DNA of 64,000 nucleotides, from contig NC_083642.1 of assembly GCF_963576545.1 (NCBI RefSeq), forward strand, positions 8,347,901 to 8,411,900, in the 5' to 3' direction. Shown here one piece after another: positions 48,788 through 59,800 of the stretch; position 1 is the stretch's first letter; the number at the start of each line of letters is the position of its first letter. The notes below the pieces were generated by a model. That model did no database searches. It was not told the DNA's origin and was given only the letters and a program-made list of their open reading frames with translations. A program made the translations under genes and the position numbers. Origin of the DNA: Limanda limanda. Its lineage: Eukaryota; Chordata; Actinopteri; Pleuronectiformes; Pleuronectidae.

Positions 48788-50309
48788 GGTTTTTCCTACA
48801 TCCTCTCCAATGTTCCCTAATTCTTACATCTGTGACTAATTCTTCCAGCAGAGCCAGATGGATCCTGCAACTTACACTAACAAAGAAAGCATGTACACTC
48901 TGTAACAAATGTTCGCTTTAGATATGCCAAGGGAGTCGTTTTGTCGAAAACTGAATTTTGAGCCAGAATTAATATTGACTTAATTTGCATACAGATTTTA
49001 CAGCCCGATATCCTTGTTCCATTTGGTAGAGAAAAAATCTGAGATTAACACGCTGCCTCCAAAGCTATACCTGCAGAGAATTGCTGACTCCTGATCTAGA
49101 AATAAAATGGCAAGGTCTGCCACATCATGTCAGGATATTTGGGAGGAAATTCGTATCAATGTGGTTGCAATCAAAAAGTATGAATGCTAATGGGAGGTAG
49201 CAGCACTGGGATCCATGTCAGCGTTGGTTTGCTGTCATTTTCCTGGATCATTGTCTGAGTTTTCAAAGCGCCGGGGCCCCAGTCGGTGAGAAAGTGACAC
49301 CTCGGGCCAAAAGGTGCAGAATAGGACCCGTGATTGTCTGTGTGTGATGACTTTGGGGCTTCAGGGCTGATCATTCGAGACTTTGGGGCTGTCGCTGAAA
49401 TCAAAGCCAGTGAACTGAAGGTCTCGTGAAAGCGTGGTTTTGTTAGCGGCTGCTTGTCTCCGGTGCTGAGAGACTTGACTGCGTCCATTGTCATGCTAAC
49501 AGACTGCGGGAGAGCGGGTTCCAGGTTTTTTCAGCGTCGATTTGTGAGCGCAGTTGGCAGGGCAGAGAGATGAGTTTGATTTTCCTCCTCGTACCCTCCG
49601 TGGGCCACAGAGCACAAGGATCAGTCTGAGTTAATGGCAAGGCAGAGTAACAGATGGTGCGGGATGCGAGTCACAAAGGGAAGTCCAAAGAAACTCAAGG
49701 AAGCAGCATGTCTCACACAACTCGCAGAGAACAGGCATATAGGGTAAGATCTCCACAGTCTGCTGCATGGGCAGATGCCACGGTTTTGGTGATTGATGTT
49801 TAAAAGCTGCGAGATAGAGCCGCCTGAAGTCTGGTGGAAATCTGTAAAGTCATGAGTAAAGTTTCCCTGTTTGCAAAGTAAAGCACCAGTGAGACTTGAG
49901 GCTGGGAGGCCCGAACAATAGAAGAGTTTTCACTGAAGGTGTTTGTGCTCTCATCTGTTCAGGAGCAGAGCAGCTCGCTCAAGGGCAGGACAGTGCGTTG
50001 TGTCCATTCGAGTGTGTGTCTGTGGACATCTTGGTGTTTGCATGATAGAAAACACTGCATGAAAAAGCACTTTACACCAAATCACATTTATAAAGGTGGA
50101 TACCAGAGACTCAAGCAGAAAGGCAAGCGTCACTTTAGGATGACACCTGGAAAACTCGTGTTTTCAAAATAACTCAACAGGGTAAATAAGTAAATCCGGA
50201 AAAATGTGTCAAATGAAATAAAAATAAAGATAAGAAAACATGTAAGAACAGAACTATTCCGCTCTGTCTGTGAATTGGAGTTCACACTTGAGCTCCTTCC
50301 TGTTGCTGA
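48788..50309. other. Non-coding, no gene seen
   Basis: No recognised gene or repeat. 48,950-49,070 is complex and AT-rich. Frames at 49,171-49,494 (minus) and 49,939-50,172 (plus) have no recognisable product. Confidence 0.5.
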
Positions 50310-50690
50310 CATCCTTGTAAAGTGCAAACAGGAAGCTCCATGTTCACATGTTATCTTACAACCTATTAAAACTACTGATCCCCATCCTCTCCGCAGCAGA
50401 ACACAAAAGGCGACAACCCTGTTCTTTGTGAGGTCTAATTGGCAGACATTCCTCTTCAGGAGACACCTCCATCGACCTTCTCGTCTCCCGAAGGTCGTCT
50501 CCACCATTGCCCTTAAACTGTTTAATCTGGCATTGTACCTCTGTTGCAGTGGGGTCAGTCTGCCTGTATCAAAAAAAGGCTTCATCAGCTGTTCGCAATG
50601 GCCACGCTGGGACTCCACTTAAGAAATATCCTACATCACGGCCATAGATCTCGACAGTGTGTTGGCTAAACAAGAAACTGGCCATCGCTC
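50310..50690 (-). pseudogene. HARBI1-like (PIF/Harbinger) transposase, C-terminal
   Basis: Minus-strand sequence matching the C-terminal half of DDE_Tnp_4 (HARBI1-like) transposases, which cut and paste PIF/Harbinger elements. Reading downward in coordinate, one frame gives IYGRDVGYFLSGVPAWPLRT (to 50,590). After a single extra base a second frame continues LMKPFFDTGRLTPLQQRYNA, then LNSLRAMVETTFGRREG, then RWRCLLKR and VVAFCVL. Family members read ...GDPAYPLRTWLMKPY...LTPQQxRYN...ARxVIExAFGxLKGRWRCLLKR, so the Trp codon between PLRT and LMKPF has been lost in a net 2-bp deletion. The Glu in VETTFG sits where the third catalytic acidic residue is expected. The two upstream Asp residues and the helix-turn-helix part are absent. 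Sequence beyond CVL degenerates. The minus-strand frame stays open to 50,130, but its end is not family-like. The plus-strand frame over this region is an antisense shadow. Confidence 0.85.
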
Positions 50691-51300
50691 AGCGCCTCCT
50701 GCAAATGTGATCGTTAAAGCAGTCGTGCATCACCCCCCCCCCCCCCCCCTCCGGGACGGCTGTCTCACACATCCCAGAACAGCTGTAATGAACGCTGAAG
50801 CGACAGGAACAATAGAACTCCACCATAACTGCGCCTCTGGATGTGTCCACAAAGCAGCTCTCCGTCTATCTATAAACATATAACAACATATAAATGCGAA
50901 GATAAATAAATTCTACATACTGTCATCTTGTAAATAATAGTCTTGTAAATCTCCTGTTTTTTGAAAGTGTGGAACAAAAGCACAGCGATTTTGAATTTTG
51001 GAATTCCGTCTGTTTTTACCCAAATTGCATATTTAGAAAAACAGTGTACTCGTATTATATTTAGTATTCCAAGTATTGAATACTTATTTTTATATCAGAA
51101 CCATCTTTCACCCCTCAGCTCATTAACATTTATTTTCCTTTGACAATTTTTGAATTGTCTGGATTCTTTTTTTAAACCACAACAAACTGAGTTCTCATGA
51201 ATTCTGATGAAACCCAAACAGGAAAGTCCACATCTCCCCTGTTCTTCAGATTAATTTGAAGGTTTTATAGCATACATTTTAAATATCTTGATGGAGGCCT
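50691..51300. other. Non-coding, C homopolymer
   Basis: A 17-base C run lies at 50,733-50,749. Sequence just right of the pseudogene may be further Harbinger debris but gives no readable frame. 50,880-51,300 is AT-rich with no feature. Confidence 0.4.
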
Positions 51301-51775
51301 CAGATACATAACAAACATGCTAGTGGAATATGACCATGTGAGACCACTGAGATCACTGGGGAGTGGTCTGCTAGTGGTTCCCAGGGCGGAGTCTAAATAA
51401 GGAGAAGCAGCCTTTAAACTTTACATTTTTAAATCAAGACTGAAATCCATTTTGCTCACAAGTGCCTTTTTACAAAATTATTCTACTTGATTTGTATTTT
51501 AATAACTTCTTTAGACACACACATATATATATCCAACTATCACTTGCATTATTTTAGTCCTTAAACTTATCTCTAAATGTTTAAACAGATTTAGCCTTTT
51601 TTACTTCTTTCCTCCTTTTAAATAATTTTACCTCTTTTACTCAGCTCTTTTTCATCTCTTTTGTTTTGTGCTTTTTCACTTCCTTTTATCTCTGTGTTGT
51701 GCTGTGTTGTTTTAATGGCCCTGAACATCTCCAGGAATTTATCTTGATGTATGAAATGTGGATTATAAAAAAAAA
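51301..51775 (+). mobile_element. L2/CR1-like retrotransposon 3' end
   Basis: From 51,338 the plus strand reads VRPLRSLGSGLLVVPRAESK, then a stop (TAA at 51,398-51,400), then GEAAFKLYIFKSRLKSILL. This is the C-terminal tail of the reverse-transcriptase protein of fish L2/CR1-type LINEs, which reads ...LRSSxSGLLVVPRxxTKxGEAAFxxYAPxLWNxLP...FKSRLKTxLF. The block between LY and FKSR is deleted, and the premature stop shows decay. A ~300-bp T-rich 3' tail follows to about 51,775 (ATGTGGATTATAAAAAAA), where such elements normally end with a (C)TATATAAA-type terminus. Most of the element, including endonuclease and polymerase domains, is missing, as is usual for 5'-truncated insertions. Confidence 0.75.
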
Positions 51776-51851
51776 CTATTGTCTTGCTTCACAGGGACTT
51801 GGTCTGGTAGCGGCTCCATGACGTTAATCAAAAAAATCTAAAAATCATAAC
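51776..51851. other. Short spacer
   Basis: No feature is seen. Confidence 0.5.
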
Positions 51852-51932
51852 CCATCCATCTATCCATCCATCCATCCATCCATCCATCCATCCATCCATC
51901 CATCCATCCATCCATCCATCCATCCATCCATC
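51852..51932. repeat. (CATC)n tetranucleotide array
   Basis: About 80 bp of CATC units with one T substitution near the start. Unlike the array at 40,551, no SINE-like body is attached. Confidence 0.95.
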
Positions 51933-53330
51933 AACAAAACAGACAGTAGTGCAATAGATGTGAGGGCAAAGCACATTAACAAAATAACAACATTAAAAAG
52001 ATTTATGCGAAAAGCATGAATCAGCATAAATTAAGAGGTCCACCAATGTTTTAAGTATTCGTGCATAACCAGATCCACCTTCATGATCCACCATTACACT
52101 TAAACACTCTTTTTCCTCTTCACTACATTAACTTACCAGTTTGCTTGTGTAAAATCCACATAGTCTCACTCTAAAGGTCTTGTTTAAGTGCAGAGTCGTC
52201 ATCCAGAAACTATACGTATGAGGTCAACGCAGGAGGAACAGCCGGGTGTGAGGAATACAAAACTCTGCAGCAACGGAGCAAAGCAATATAACATAATGAG
52301 TCATCTTTTATCCCTCCACCCTAAATGAGGACAGATTTGCCTTTGGAGAATGCCAAATAGAGACTTAAACCCATTTTGTCTGTTGTCAGAAATTTCACAC
52401 GACGGTCAAAGTGTAATGAGCGGTTTCCTCCCGGGAGTCGTTAGATCTGATAGTTACACTGATCCAATAACAGCAGAGGATTATGAGGTCATTTTACCAA
52501 CCGTTGATGACAGTGGTACCTTACGTCCTGTCAAGCTATTTCAAAGTGCTTTGTATCGAGTACATTGTATCGAGTACGTTCCATGATAACTTCAACCGCC
52601 AAATCTTAATGTCCTTTCACATTCATGGGAATACACAGCTGGAAGGACATCTGTGTGTCAGTCATCACTTCAGGTTTCCTTGCACGTACAATATAAATTA
52701 TTCAAAGGGACCTTCAGGACTCTATATGATTTCTGTGTATTCAGTCATTAATACATGCAAAAATGCGACGATTTCAAAAAGCAATAGAACATCTGTCGAA
52801 GGTGAGGGGCACTGCAGACATTTCTTACACAATCTTTCTCCTTTTTATCCGACCATCTTCCCTGCAGCCTCACACTGATCTGCTTGCATCAAGGACAAAC
52901 TGTATGACTTCCTGCACAGAGACACGGCACACAGCGTGCCGAACAGTGGAGGCCTATGGAGTCTCCCAGCGTGGAACTGTCCATCCATGTCTCTCACACA
53001 GCTTGGTGGCCAGATGCCACCATCAGAGAAAAGCTAATGCCTTTTCTTGCTGTTGTTCCCTTTCCTGCCTTTATTTTTTTTGTTGTTGCTCCATGTAGGT
53101 AAGACTTGGATACGCAGGAAGAGGAAGACAGAGCAGAAACTGAAAGTGTGAAATAAGTCAGTCGTCAAAAAGAAATCAGAAATCCTTCATCTGTTTGCCG
53201 AACACTTCAAGAAGTTGGGAGATACTCCCTGGCTGAACATTTGCGCAGTTGTCCTCAGAGATGCCTTGATATAGTCCAGCTTTCCATGAGTAAGGTAGAA
53301 TCTGGGTGTTCATAAGTTTCTGGATTCCTT
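51933..53330. other. Non-coding, no gene confirmed
   Basis: Overlapping plus frames at 52,350-53,098 have no recognisable domain. A short direct duplication GTATCGAGTAC occurs at 52,553 and 52,568. Donor-like GAAGGTGAGG at 52,797 follows a frame starting MRRFQKAIEHLSK, which is not identified. Confidence 0.45.
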
Positions 53331-53857
53331 TTGTTGTGCAATAGGAGTAGACTTGACGTTGGCTAATTATTAATAATCATGAAATATGATTATTAAACTA
53401 ATAAAAATTATCTATCAAAAATAATTAAATTATTAATTGAAGATGATCAGTTATCAAATAACAAGAAAACCACTAATGAGAAAATAGGAATTATCAATTA
53501 GAAAGTACAAGCTATCAATTAACAATGATAAGGTTATCAACCAAGAATAATGAAAATAATTAGTCAAAAACAATAAAATTATCAATTTAAGAATAATACT
53601 ATCTATATTAATAATTGAGAAAGGGGGCACCACCCTGGTTTCCAGGGACCAACGATGTCAAGCTATAATTATCAGTCTCATAATGATAAATGTCAAATTA
53701 ATAATGTCAATATTTTAATATTAACGATTACTTAATAAACAGTGAAGGCTTCTAAGTTCGAGCACAGGCAATCATAATCCAGCTGCAATCACACACTTAT
53801 GCACAAATAATCACAGACTACAGATACTTTAATTACAAAAGTATTTATTAAAAAGGG

Positions 53858-54205
53858 GAAATAAAGTTATAATGTTATTCAATGATTTATCATTTTAACA
53901 AGCTCCGATATTTCAAAGATAAACACAGCAGCAGCACTTATCACAATTCAGAAAATACATGTAAAACCTGCGGTCTACCTATGTATGTCTGTCTCTGTGT
54001 GTGTGTGTCTGTGTCAAAGTGTCTCTCTGTGTGTGTGTGTCTACGTGTGTGTATGTGAAATAAAGTTAGTGTTATTTAATGATTTATCATTTTAACAAAC
54101 TCCCATATTTCAAAGATAACAACAGCAGCTTATCACAATTTAGAACACGCATGTAACCTCTGGTCCATCTATGTGTCTCTGTGTGTGTGTATCTGTCTGT
54201 GTCTA

Positions 54206-54250
<45 letters not shown>
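53858..54250. repeat. Imperfect tandem duplication, ~199-bp unit
   Basis: GAAATAAAGTTA... at 53,858 recurs at 54,057. Both copies carry AATGATTTATCATTTTAACA, ATATTTCAAAGATAA and CTTATCACAATT in order, then a TCTATGT...GTGTGTCT stretch. The second copy has several small deletions. This is visible directly. Confidence 0.85.
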
Positions 54251-54260
<10 letters not shown>

Positions 54261-54275
54261 GCGAGAGAGAGAGAG
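54211..54275. repeat. (GT)n then (GA)n microsatellite
   Basis: A GT array with one T interruption passes into GAGA near 54,263. It is the expanded tail of the second duplicated unit. Confidence 0.9.
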
Positions 54276-54324
54276 AAAAAGAAGGGGCGTGGTGATGACG
54301 CAGTCACGTAGTGACATCACATCT

Positions 54325-54510
54325 AAGATGGAGGCCGATCATGATTCGTGGAATCAAGGCCTAAAAACTCTCAAAATGGCGGATTGACTACAAAACAAGA
54401 TGGCGGAGCCGTTATGAATTTAGAGCCAGAATAGGAGGAGAGAGGGAGAGAAGGCGTGGCAATAATAGACTCAAGATGGTGGTTTAACTTAACGTTATCC
54501 AAAATGGAGA
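54325..54510 (+). promoter_or_regulatory. Cluster of YY1-like words
   Basis: AAGATGGAGG (54,325), AAAATGGCGG (54,373), CAAGATGGCGG (54,396), CAAGATGGTGG (54,472) and AAAATGGAG (54,501) all lie in the same orientation within 186 bp. CAAGATGGCGGC is the established YY1 site, often found in retroelement leaders. Function is inferred only. Confidence 0.5.
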
Positions 54511-55910
54511 ATATGTTAATGACACCATGTGGCCGGAGCGCACACTGGTGGTCGTCACATGAATTACACAAAGGAAATTTTAGACAAAGAGAATTCTTAT
54601 CTCTGCTTGGCTTTGGGGGCCGAATGGTTTCCAGATGTGTTCAGCCTCTCTAAGCATAGATTTAACTATGTGACATGACCTGTATTATAAATACAGATCG
54701 GAAGTGTGTATAGGTCGGTTTAGAAGGAGAGAGAGAGAGAGAGAGAGAAAACATGTAAGGAGAGTTCAAAGAAGCTCTTAAAAATACGCCTGAGATGAAT
54801 TAACAGTGATTCACCCCTCAGCCCTCAAGCGAACGTTGTGGGCCGAGGTTCTGATCGGTGAAATCACTGCAGACTCACACAGACGTTAACAGTGCGGGCG
54901 GAGGCGCTTCTCGCGGCCCTATTTACTGTAACACCAAACATTGACGTCAAACCGGAAACCGGAAGTAGCGGCTCGGAGTAGTGGCCGGCTAAAACAATGG
55001 AACACGGAGGTTCCCTCAACAAAATACACTCAAGTATTAAATCAATACGCTACGTATTAAAACTAACATCTGCCCAGACAACATAAGCCTCTTACTGTGA
55101 CCGTGATTTCGTGGGTTGCATGCGCATCGGCGCGAATCTCCCGGAGGTTCAGTGAATAGCTTGAAGTCTCTCAGGCGGGCTCTCGTGAGCACCGCAGCTG
55201 GGCCGGAGCCGATCCGTCGTGCTCCGTGGCGAGATGAGGTTTCGTCTTCTTCTGCAGCAGCGGAGCTCGTGGTCACTCACAGGAACGTGCGGCTGCTTGT
55301 AGCCGTTGTAGATCGTGTGGAGAAAGAATAAAAGTAAAGTCCGTGTGGAAAAGGAAACAGTCTGAGATCGTTCCGCGGGTAATTTCCTGTTTCGGTCCTT
55401 CAAGTTAAAACAGGAAAAGTCCTTTCCAAAATAAAACGTAAACTAAGATAAAAGAATAAATGAATGAAATGAATTGAAATGAATAAAACAAACGTCTAAT
55501 CGCCTCCATTAGCTTACTGGGTCGACTATGAAGACCCCCGAGGGGGGGTCTAGTGGCGACGTCAGCATCGGAGGAAAAAGAGAGTGATTTCTCTGATTCC
55601 AGGGGTTTTGTATCCCTGGGAGGAGGCCAGCCTCCTTGGAGGAGGGGTCAGGGGTCAGTGTGGCCTGCGGCCAATGGAAAGGTCAGAAGTCAAGTCTCAG
55701 GGAGCGGCTTACAGTGGGGTCCTTCACAGGACCCAGGAAGTGATCTGCTGCCACATGGAGATAAGAGCTCCATGCTGGATTTCTAATGTAAGGGGTTTCC
55801 CGAGCCTGGTCTCAAGTTTTACGACCCATTGTTGAAAACTCAGATCACTCAGGACTCTACCCCAACACTTTCTACATAAACACTTTTCTAAAAGGTGCAT
55901 AAATTATAGC

Positions 55911-56369
55911 TCGTTGGGAGTTGGGAGTTAAGGTATCATTAGAAAAACTCAAATGCTGAGAGATGCGTATTTCACACCTTGTCAAACGTGGCTGTCCTAC
56001 TTTACATTATGTGTCAGGAATATGAGGTTTATAAACGGTTTCCAAAAAGTGAACATATCCATAATGGGACAATTAGATTCTCGATGGGGGCTCACAAATA
56101 TGCACATATTTTGGCAGCTAATGGACCCGTGGGATGGGACTGAGAGGGCTGAGGGTAGATTGTAAACCAGCAAAGTGAGTTTGTGAAATAATAGTCTCTT
56201 GGAGTTAGACCCCAATATGGCTGCTTGTAAAATATATAACTGGAGGTGTTCAAATATCCTGTTTAGGATACATTTATAAAAAATTGGCAGATGTAAAAGG
56301 TCACAACCCAACATTGAGGACCTTTGGCTGTTTCAGAAAGATTATGAATGTGACAGACATTTTGAATGA
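55911..56369. other. Non-coding, no gene seen
   Basis: A directly doubled GTTGGGAGTTGGGAGTTA lies at 55,915-55,932. No gene is recognised. Confidence 0.45.
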
Positions 56370-56800
56370 AGCTTTGGCAAAGGAATATCTCCCACATAGC
56401 AAACCATATGTCTCACCGCCACACGGTCATCTGTGGAATGGTGGCCCTTTGGCGGTCGGCTCCTGTTTGCCAGATCTGGGCAACAACTAAGCAATAACTA
56501 CATGTCAACCAAGGGTGGCCCAAATTAGTTTTGAGATGTTTAGGCCGTATTCACCATTTACCACGTGGGCCACTTCAGGTTCACATCCAGATTTCACCTT
56601 GCCTAGAGCATCGCATGTTTGCAAAAAGAGGCCGACGTTTGTTTTGGGATATTTGAACCACATTGGCTATTTAAGTCAGCAGGTTTAGGCTCACAACCAT
56701 TTTGTGCAGGCCACAAGAAGGCCAGAAGAGCCGCATTATTGCCAGAAGAGCCCCATCCATACGTTATCTGGGATGGGCTCACATTGGCAATGATCTATTA
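56370..56800. mobile_element. Probable interspersed repeat with GTGGCC words
   Basis: TCACCGCCACACGGTCATCTG, GTGGCCCTTTGGCGGTCGGC, TTGCCAGATCTGGGCAAC, AAGGGTGGCCCAAATTAG and CACGTGGGCCACTTCAGG form a series of related GGCC-containing words that I associate with a dispersed fish repeat. No coding remnant, and termini are not located. Confidence 0.35.
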
Positions 56801-59800
56801 ATCTTTTTCCTCTGCTGTCAAATTCCTCCCTTCACAATCCTGATGTCACCACATCTGGCCAATATTCTCTCTCTGCTTACATTTCTCGAGCCAATAAATC
56901 ACTGGATGTTGTGTTTTTTTTTAAATGTTATTTAAATCCTGCCCATCTGTCTTTCAGATCTACTCTTACACAGTAGTGGTACAGAATTTTGAAACACTCA
57001 TCTGTTTGTGCTGCTACTCACCTTCTCAGCTGTTTGGGATTCTGGCCGTGCTCTTGTGGATAAGGCAGTGATCGCTCTGTTTCCCATCGACAGTGGGAAT
57101 CCAGACTCGAGGCTCTCTCGTTGCATAGATCTATATCCTGGTGTTGAGAGGAAGATCTCACATCCTCACCTGACAGCTTGATCAAGGAGCTCTCAGCTCT
57201 TCTCCTTGCCACTTTTATTCGGTACATCCAACCAATATGCTGCCAACATTTCACAAAGCAGCTCCGTCGAATCTCTCCAGGTAATCACCACAGGGCCTCA
57301 AGCACCTTTTGGTTTTTTGAGGTGAGCAAGTCTCTGTTGCCCTTAACCTTTTACAACTAACGGCAGCATATTCAATTATTATCTCATTCACATTCATCTC
57401 ATCATTTGTCCTCTATCTGCTGATAACGGGTCTACAACCTTTTGCTTAACGCCAACATTCATCTCTCTTTTCAGTTTTTCAATGGCTTTGGACGCTAACC
57501 TCTGTCTTCATGAAGACATTGACATTGACATAAAAGTCTTTCCTTTAGCCGTCCACACCTCTAACCTTCTAACAGCTTGTTCTTCTGGCCGACAGTGTCT
57601 CGCCTCCATCACAGCCGTTTGCATCATCTCTAACTCTCCCCTTTAACAGCCCTCTACTGGCACTTGATGACCCTTAGCAGACCTCTCCTGAAATATTAAA
57701 TTTGTGCATTACTTTGGTTTATGACCAAATCCCAAGTATGATACGTGTCAGCCCCAGTTGTATTTTGCATTTAGCACTGATTTGCAAAGTCTAACGAGCT
57801 ACATTAAGATTTAAGATTTAACACCAGCATTGTGAGAATGTTGCCAGGCTAGCATAAGTCTTATATGGCTGCTCACATGGGTATATACTGTTATTTGTAC
57901 CTAGACATTCTGTAGCTTTGTTATAAAGACACTGACACACTGAGACCTGTCAAGTAATATATTCTATGTACTCAGGGTTCAACCTTATATTTTTGTATAA
58001 TTATTTATCTTGGGTGACAAATCACAGTTTCTATGGTCAAAATACAATTAATTAGTATTTTCTAATTTAATGCAGAATATTAACAGCTTTTAGTTTGAAA
58101 CCCAAATGCAGAGGATGTTTTCTGAAGTTGTCTGTTTTCCTCTGTTCGACATCCGAATAATTTTGTGCAGCACAAGTATTTAAATGCAAATTTGTTAATC
58201 AAACAGCGCAGCAAGGGTGGAAGAGAAAGAATGGTGGCAGGATTGTTGTCAGGATCACACCTGAAGCTGACAAGCCTCGCCATTTCCAGAGCGGTGATTA
58301 CAGTAGAACGTCGAAAGGTCGTCAGCCCAAAACAGTCAATTATATTAACTGCCCCCTGGCCCTCTGTCAGTTTCCAAATGTGGCCCTCAGGCTAAGATGT
58401 TTGAATATCTCAGGTGTAATAAGGCAAGAATGGATGTCCTGATTAAAGTTCCAGGAGTCTGTGAGTAGGTGTTTGTATATGTGAGTCTCTGTATTATTTC
58501 CCACTACATCTGGAGCAGTGCTGTAAGTACAGCTGAGCTGTCAAATGCTTTGTCGTTCAGCCGAGTTCCTGAGAGTTCAAGTGAATAGCCTGCCATAGCA
58601 GAGTTTAGTGCTTATAATGAATGATCTGTCAATTATTGAGACCCAGAAGAGACTTTGTTTGCCCTTATGTCTCATTTAAAAGTCCTCAAATGCAGCATGT
58701 CTCTCTGTGCTCCCCTGGATGTAACCCCTCAACAAGTAATTGGGGGACTAGTTAGCTACTCAGAGGCAGAGACAGGAAGCTGTGTTGGCTCACTGGCAGC
58801 ACCGACAAGGCAACCATCGCCCCACAGACTCCCACTCGCATTCAATTAGATACGACCTTGAGAGCTGAGTGGGAGCCGAGGCCAACGCAAGACTGAGTTA
58901 TCCTTCTTGTTTCCTTGTTATAGTGATATATGTCACATTCTCAGAAGAGGCCCGAGAGCATGACTGAAGAGGAAGCTGTAAAAGGGAAGAGTCATTACTC
59001 GGAAAAAACAACATGTGGAGAAAACCTGGTTTATGACATGCAAACAATTTTTATCCAGTTAAATTACTGCTGGTTAAGGTTTTTCTGTTTCTTTAGCAAA
59101 GAGTGTTTATGAAGATGAGCAACACATCTCCAATTCCTCCCTTTCTAAATAAATGCAACCAAAACATCAGCCAACTTGCTCTTTTGACGTCACAGCTGTC
59201 AATCATGATGTATTACCCAATTTTTGTAGCACCAATTAACTAATTAAAATCCCAAATGGCTGCAAAGTAAGGTATTTATGTTCATACGTGTGATTTTCCA
59301 GGGTAAAGAAGGAAAAGAACAAAGTAACCTGAATTTTCTGTTGTGTTTTCACTTACATGCCCTATATCCAACTTCAGGCCTAGTTTAACATTACATTATT
59401 CAACAGTCTGAAGCCGATCTCACTGCTGCAATTTGCCGACTCATGAGATGCTAGTTCTGCACAACTACTGTAATGCTGCAAACTGCTCACAGGACCATTT
59501 TTACATATCCATTATTCAATTTTTCCAATTCTCTGATTAGAGTTGGATTCAATTTTTGAGCATCTGGTCGACTTTTCTTTACATGACACCACATTACCAC
59601 AGAATATGAGACTGTGTCATGCTGAGCTCTACACGTCAAAGTTGGAAAAATTATAATATGCCTCCTCACACTTTGGCAGGTACTTGCAAGTCCAGCACAT
59701 TTTTGCAAGTGCAGCATAAATGTGTCACAAGAAAAAATAAATGAGTCAAGCGATGCATTAAAAGTGCCTCACTATCCCTAACTACCAGTTTCTCCACCAT

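Larger units (their letters stand above)
53340..55910. mobile_element. Retroelement-like non-coding block (~2.5 kb)
   Basis: The block starts with an AT-rich array of TTATCAATTA-type words (53,400-53,600), continues with GGGGGCACCACCCTGGTTTC and a duplicated unit with GT-rich ends (53,858-54,275), then YY1-like words (54,325-54,510), a GA patch (54,729-54,750), a CpG-richer segment (54,880-55,340), and GGTCGACTATGAAGACCCCC, TAGTGGCGACGTCAGCATC, AACACTTTCTACATAAACAC near its right end. The order of these words matches a long teleost repeat I recall, which I think is retroviral or LTR-derived but cannot name. No gag, pol or envelope frame remains in the block. Confidence 0.5.

Noticed and set aside
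50206..50622. 138-codon plus-strand frame
   Set aside because: It is the antisense shadow of the minus-strand HARBI1-like pseudogene.
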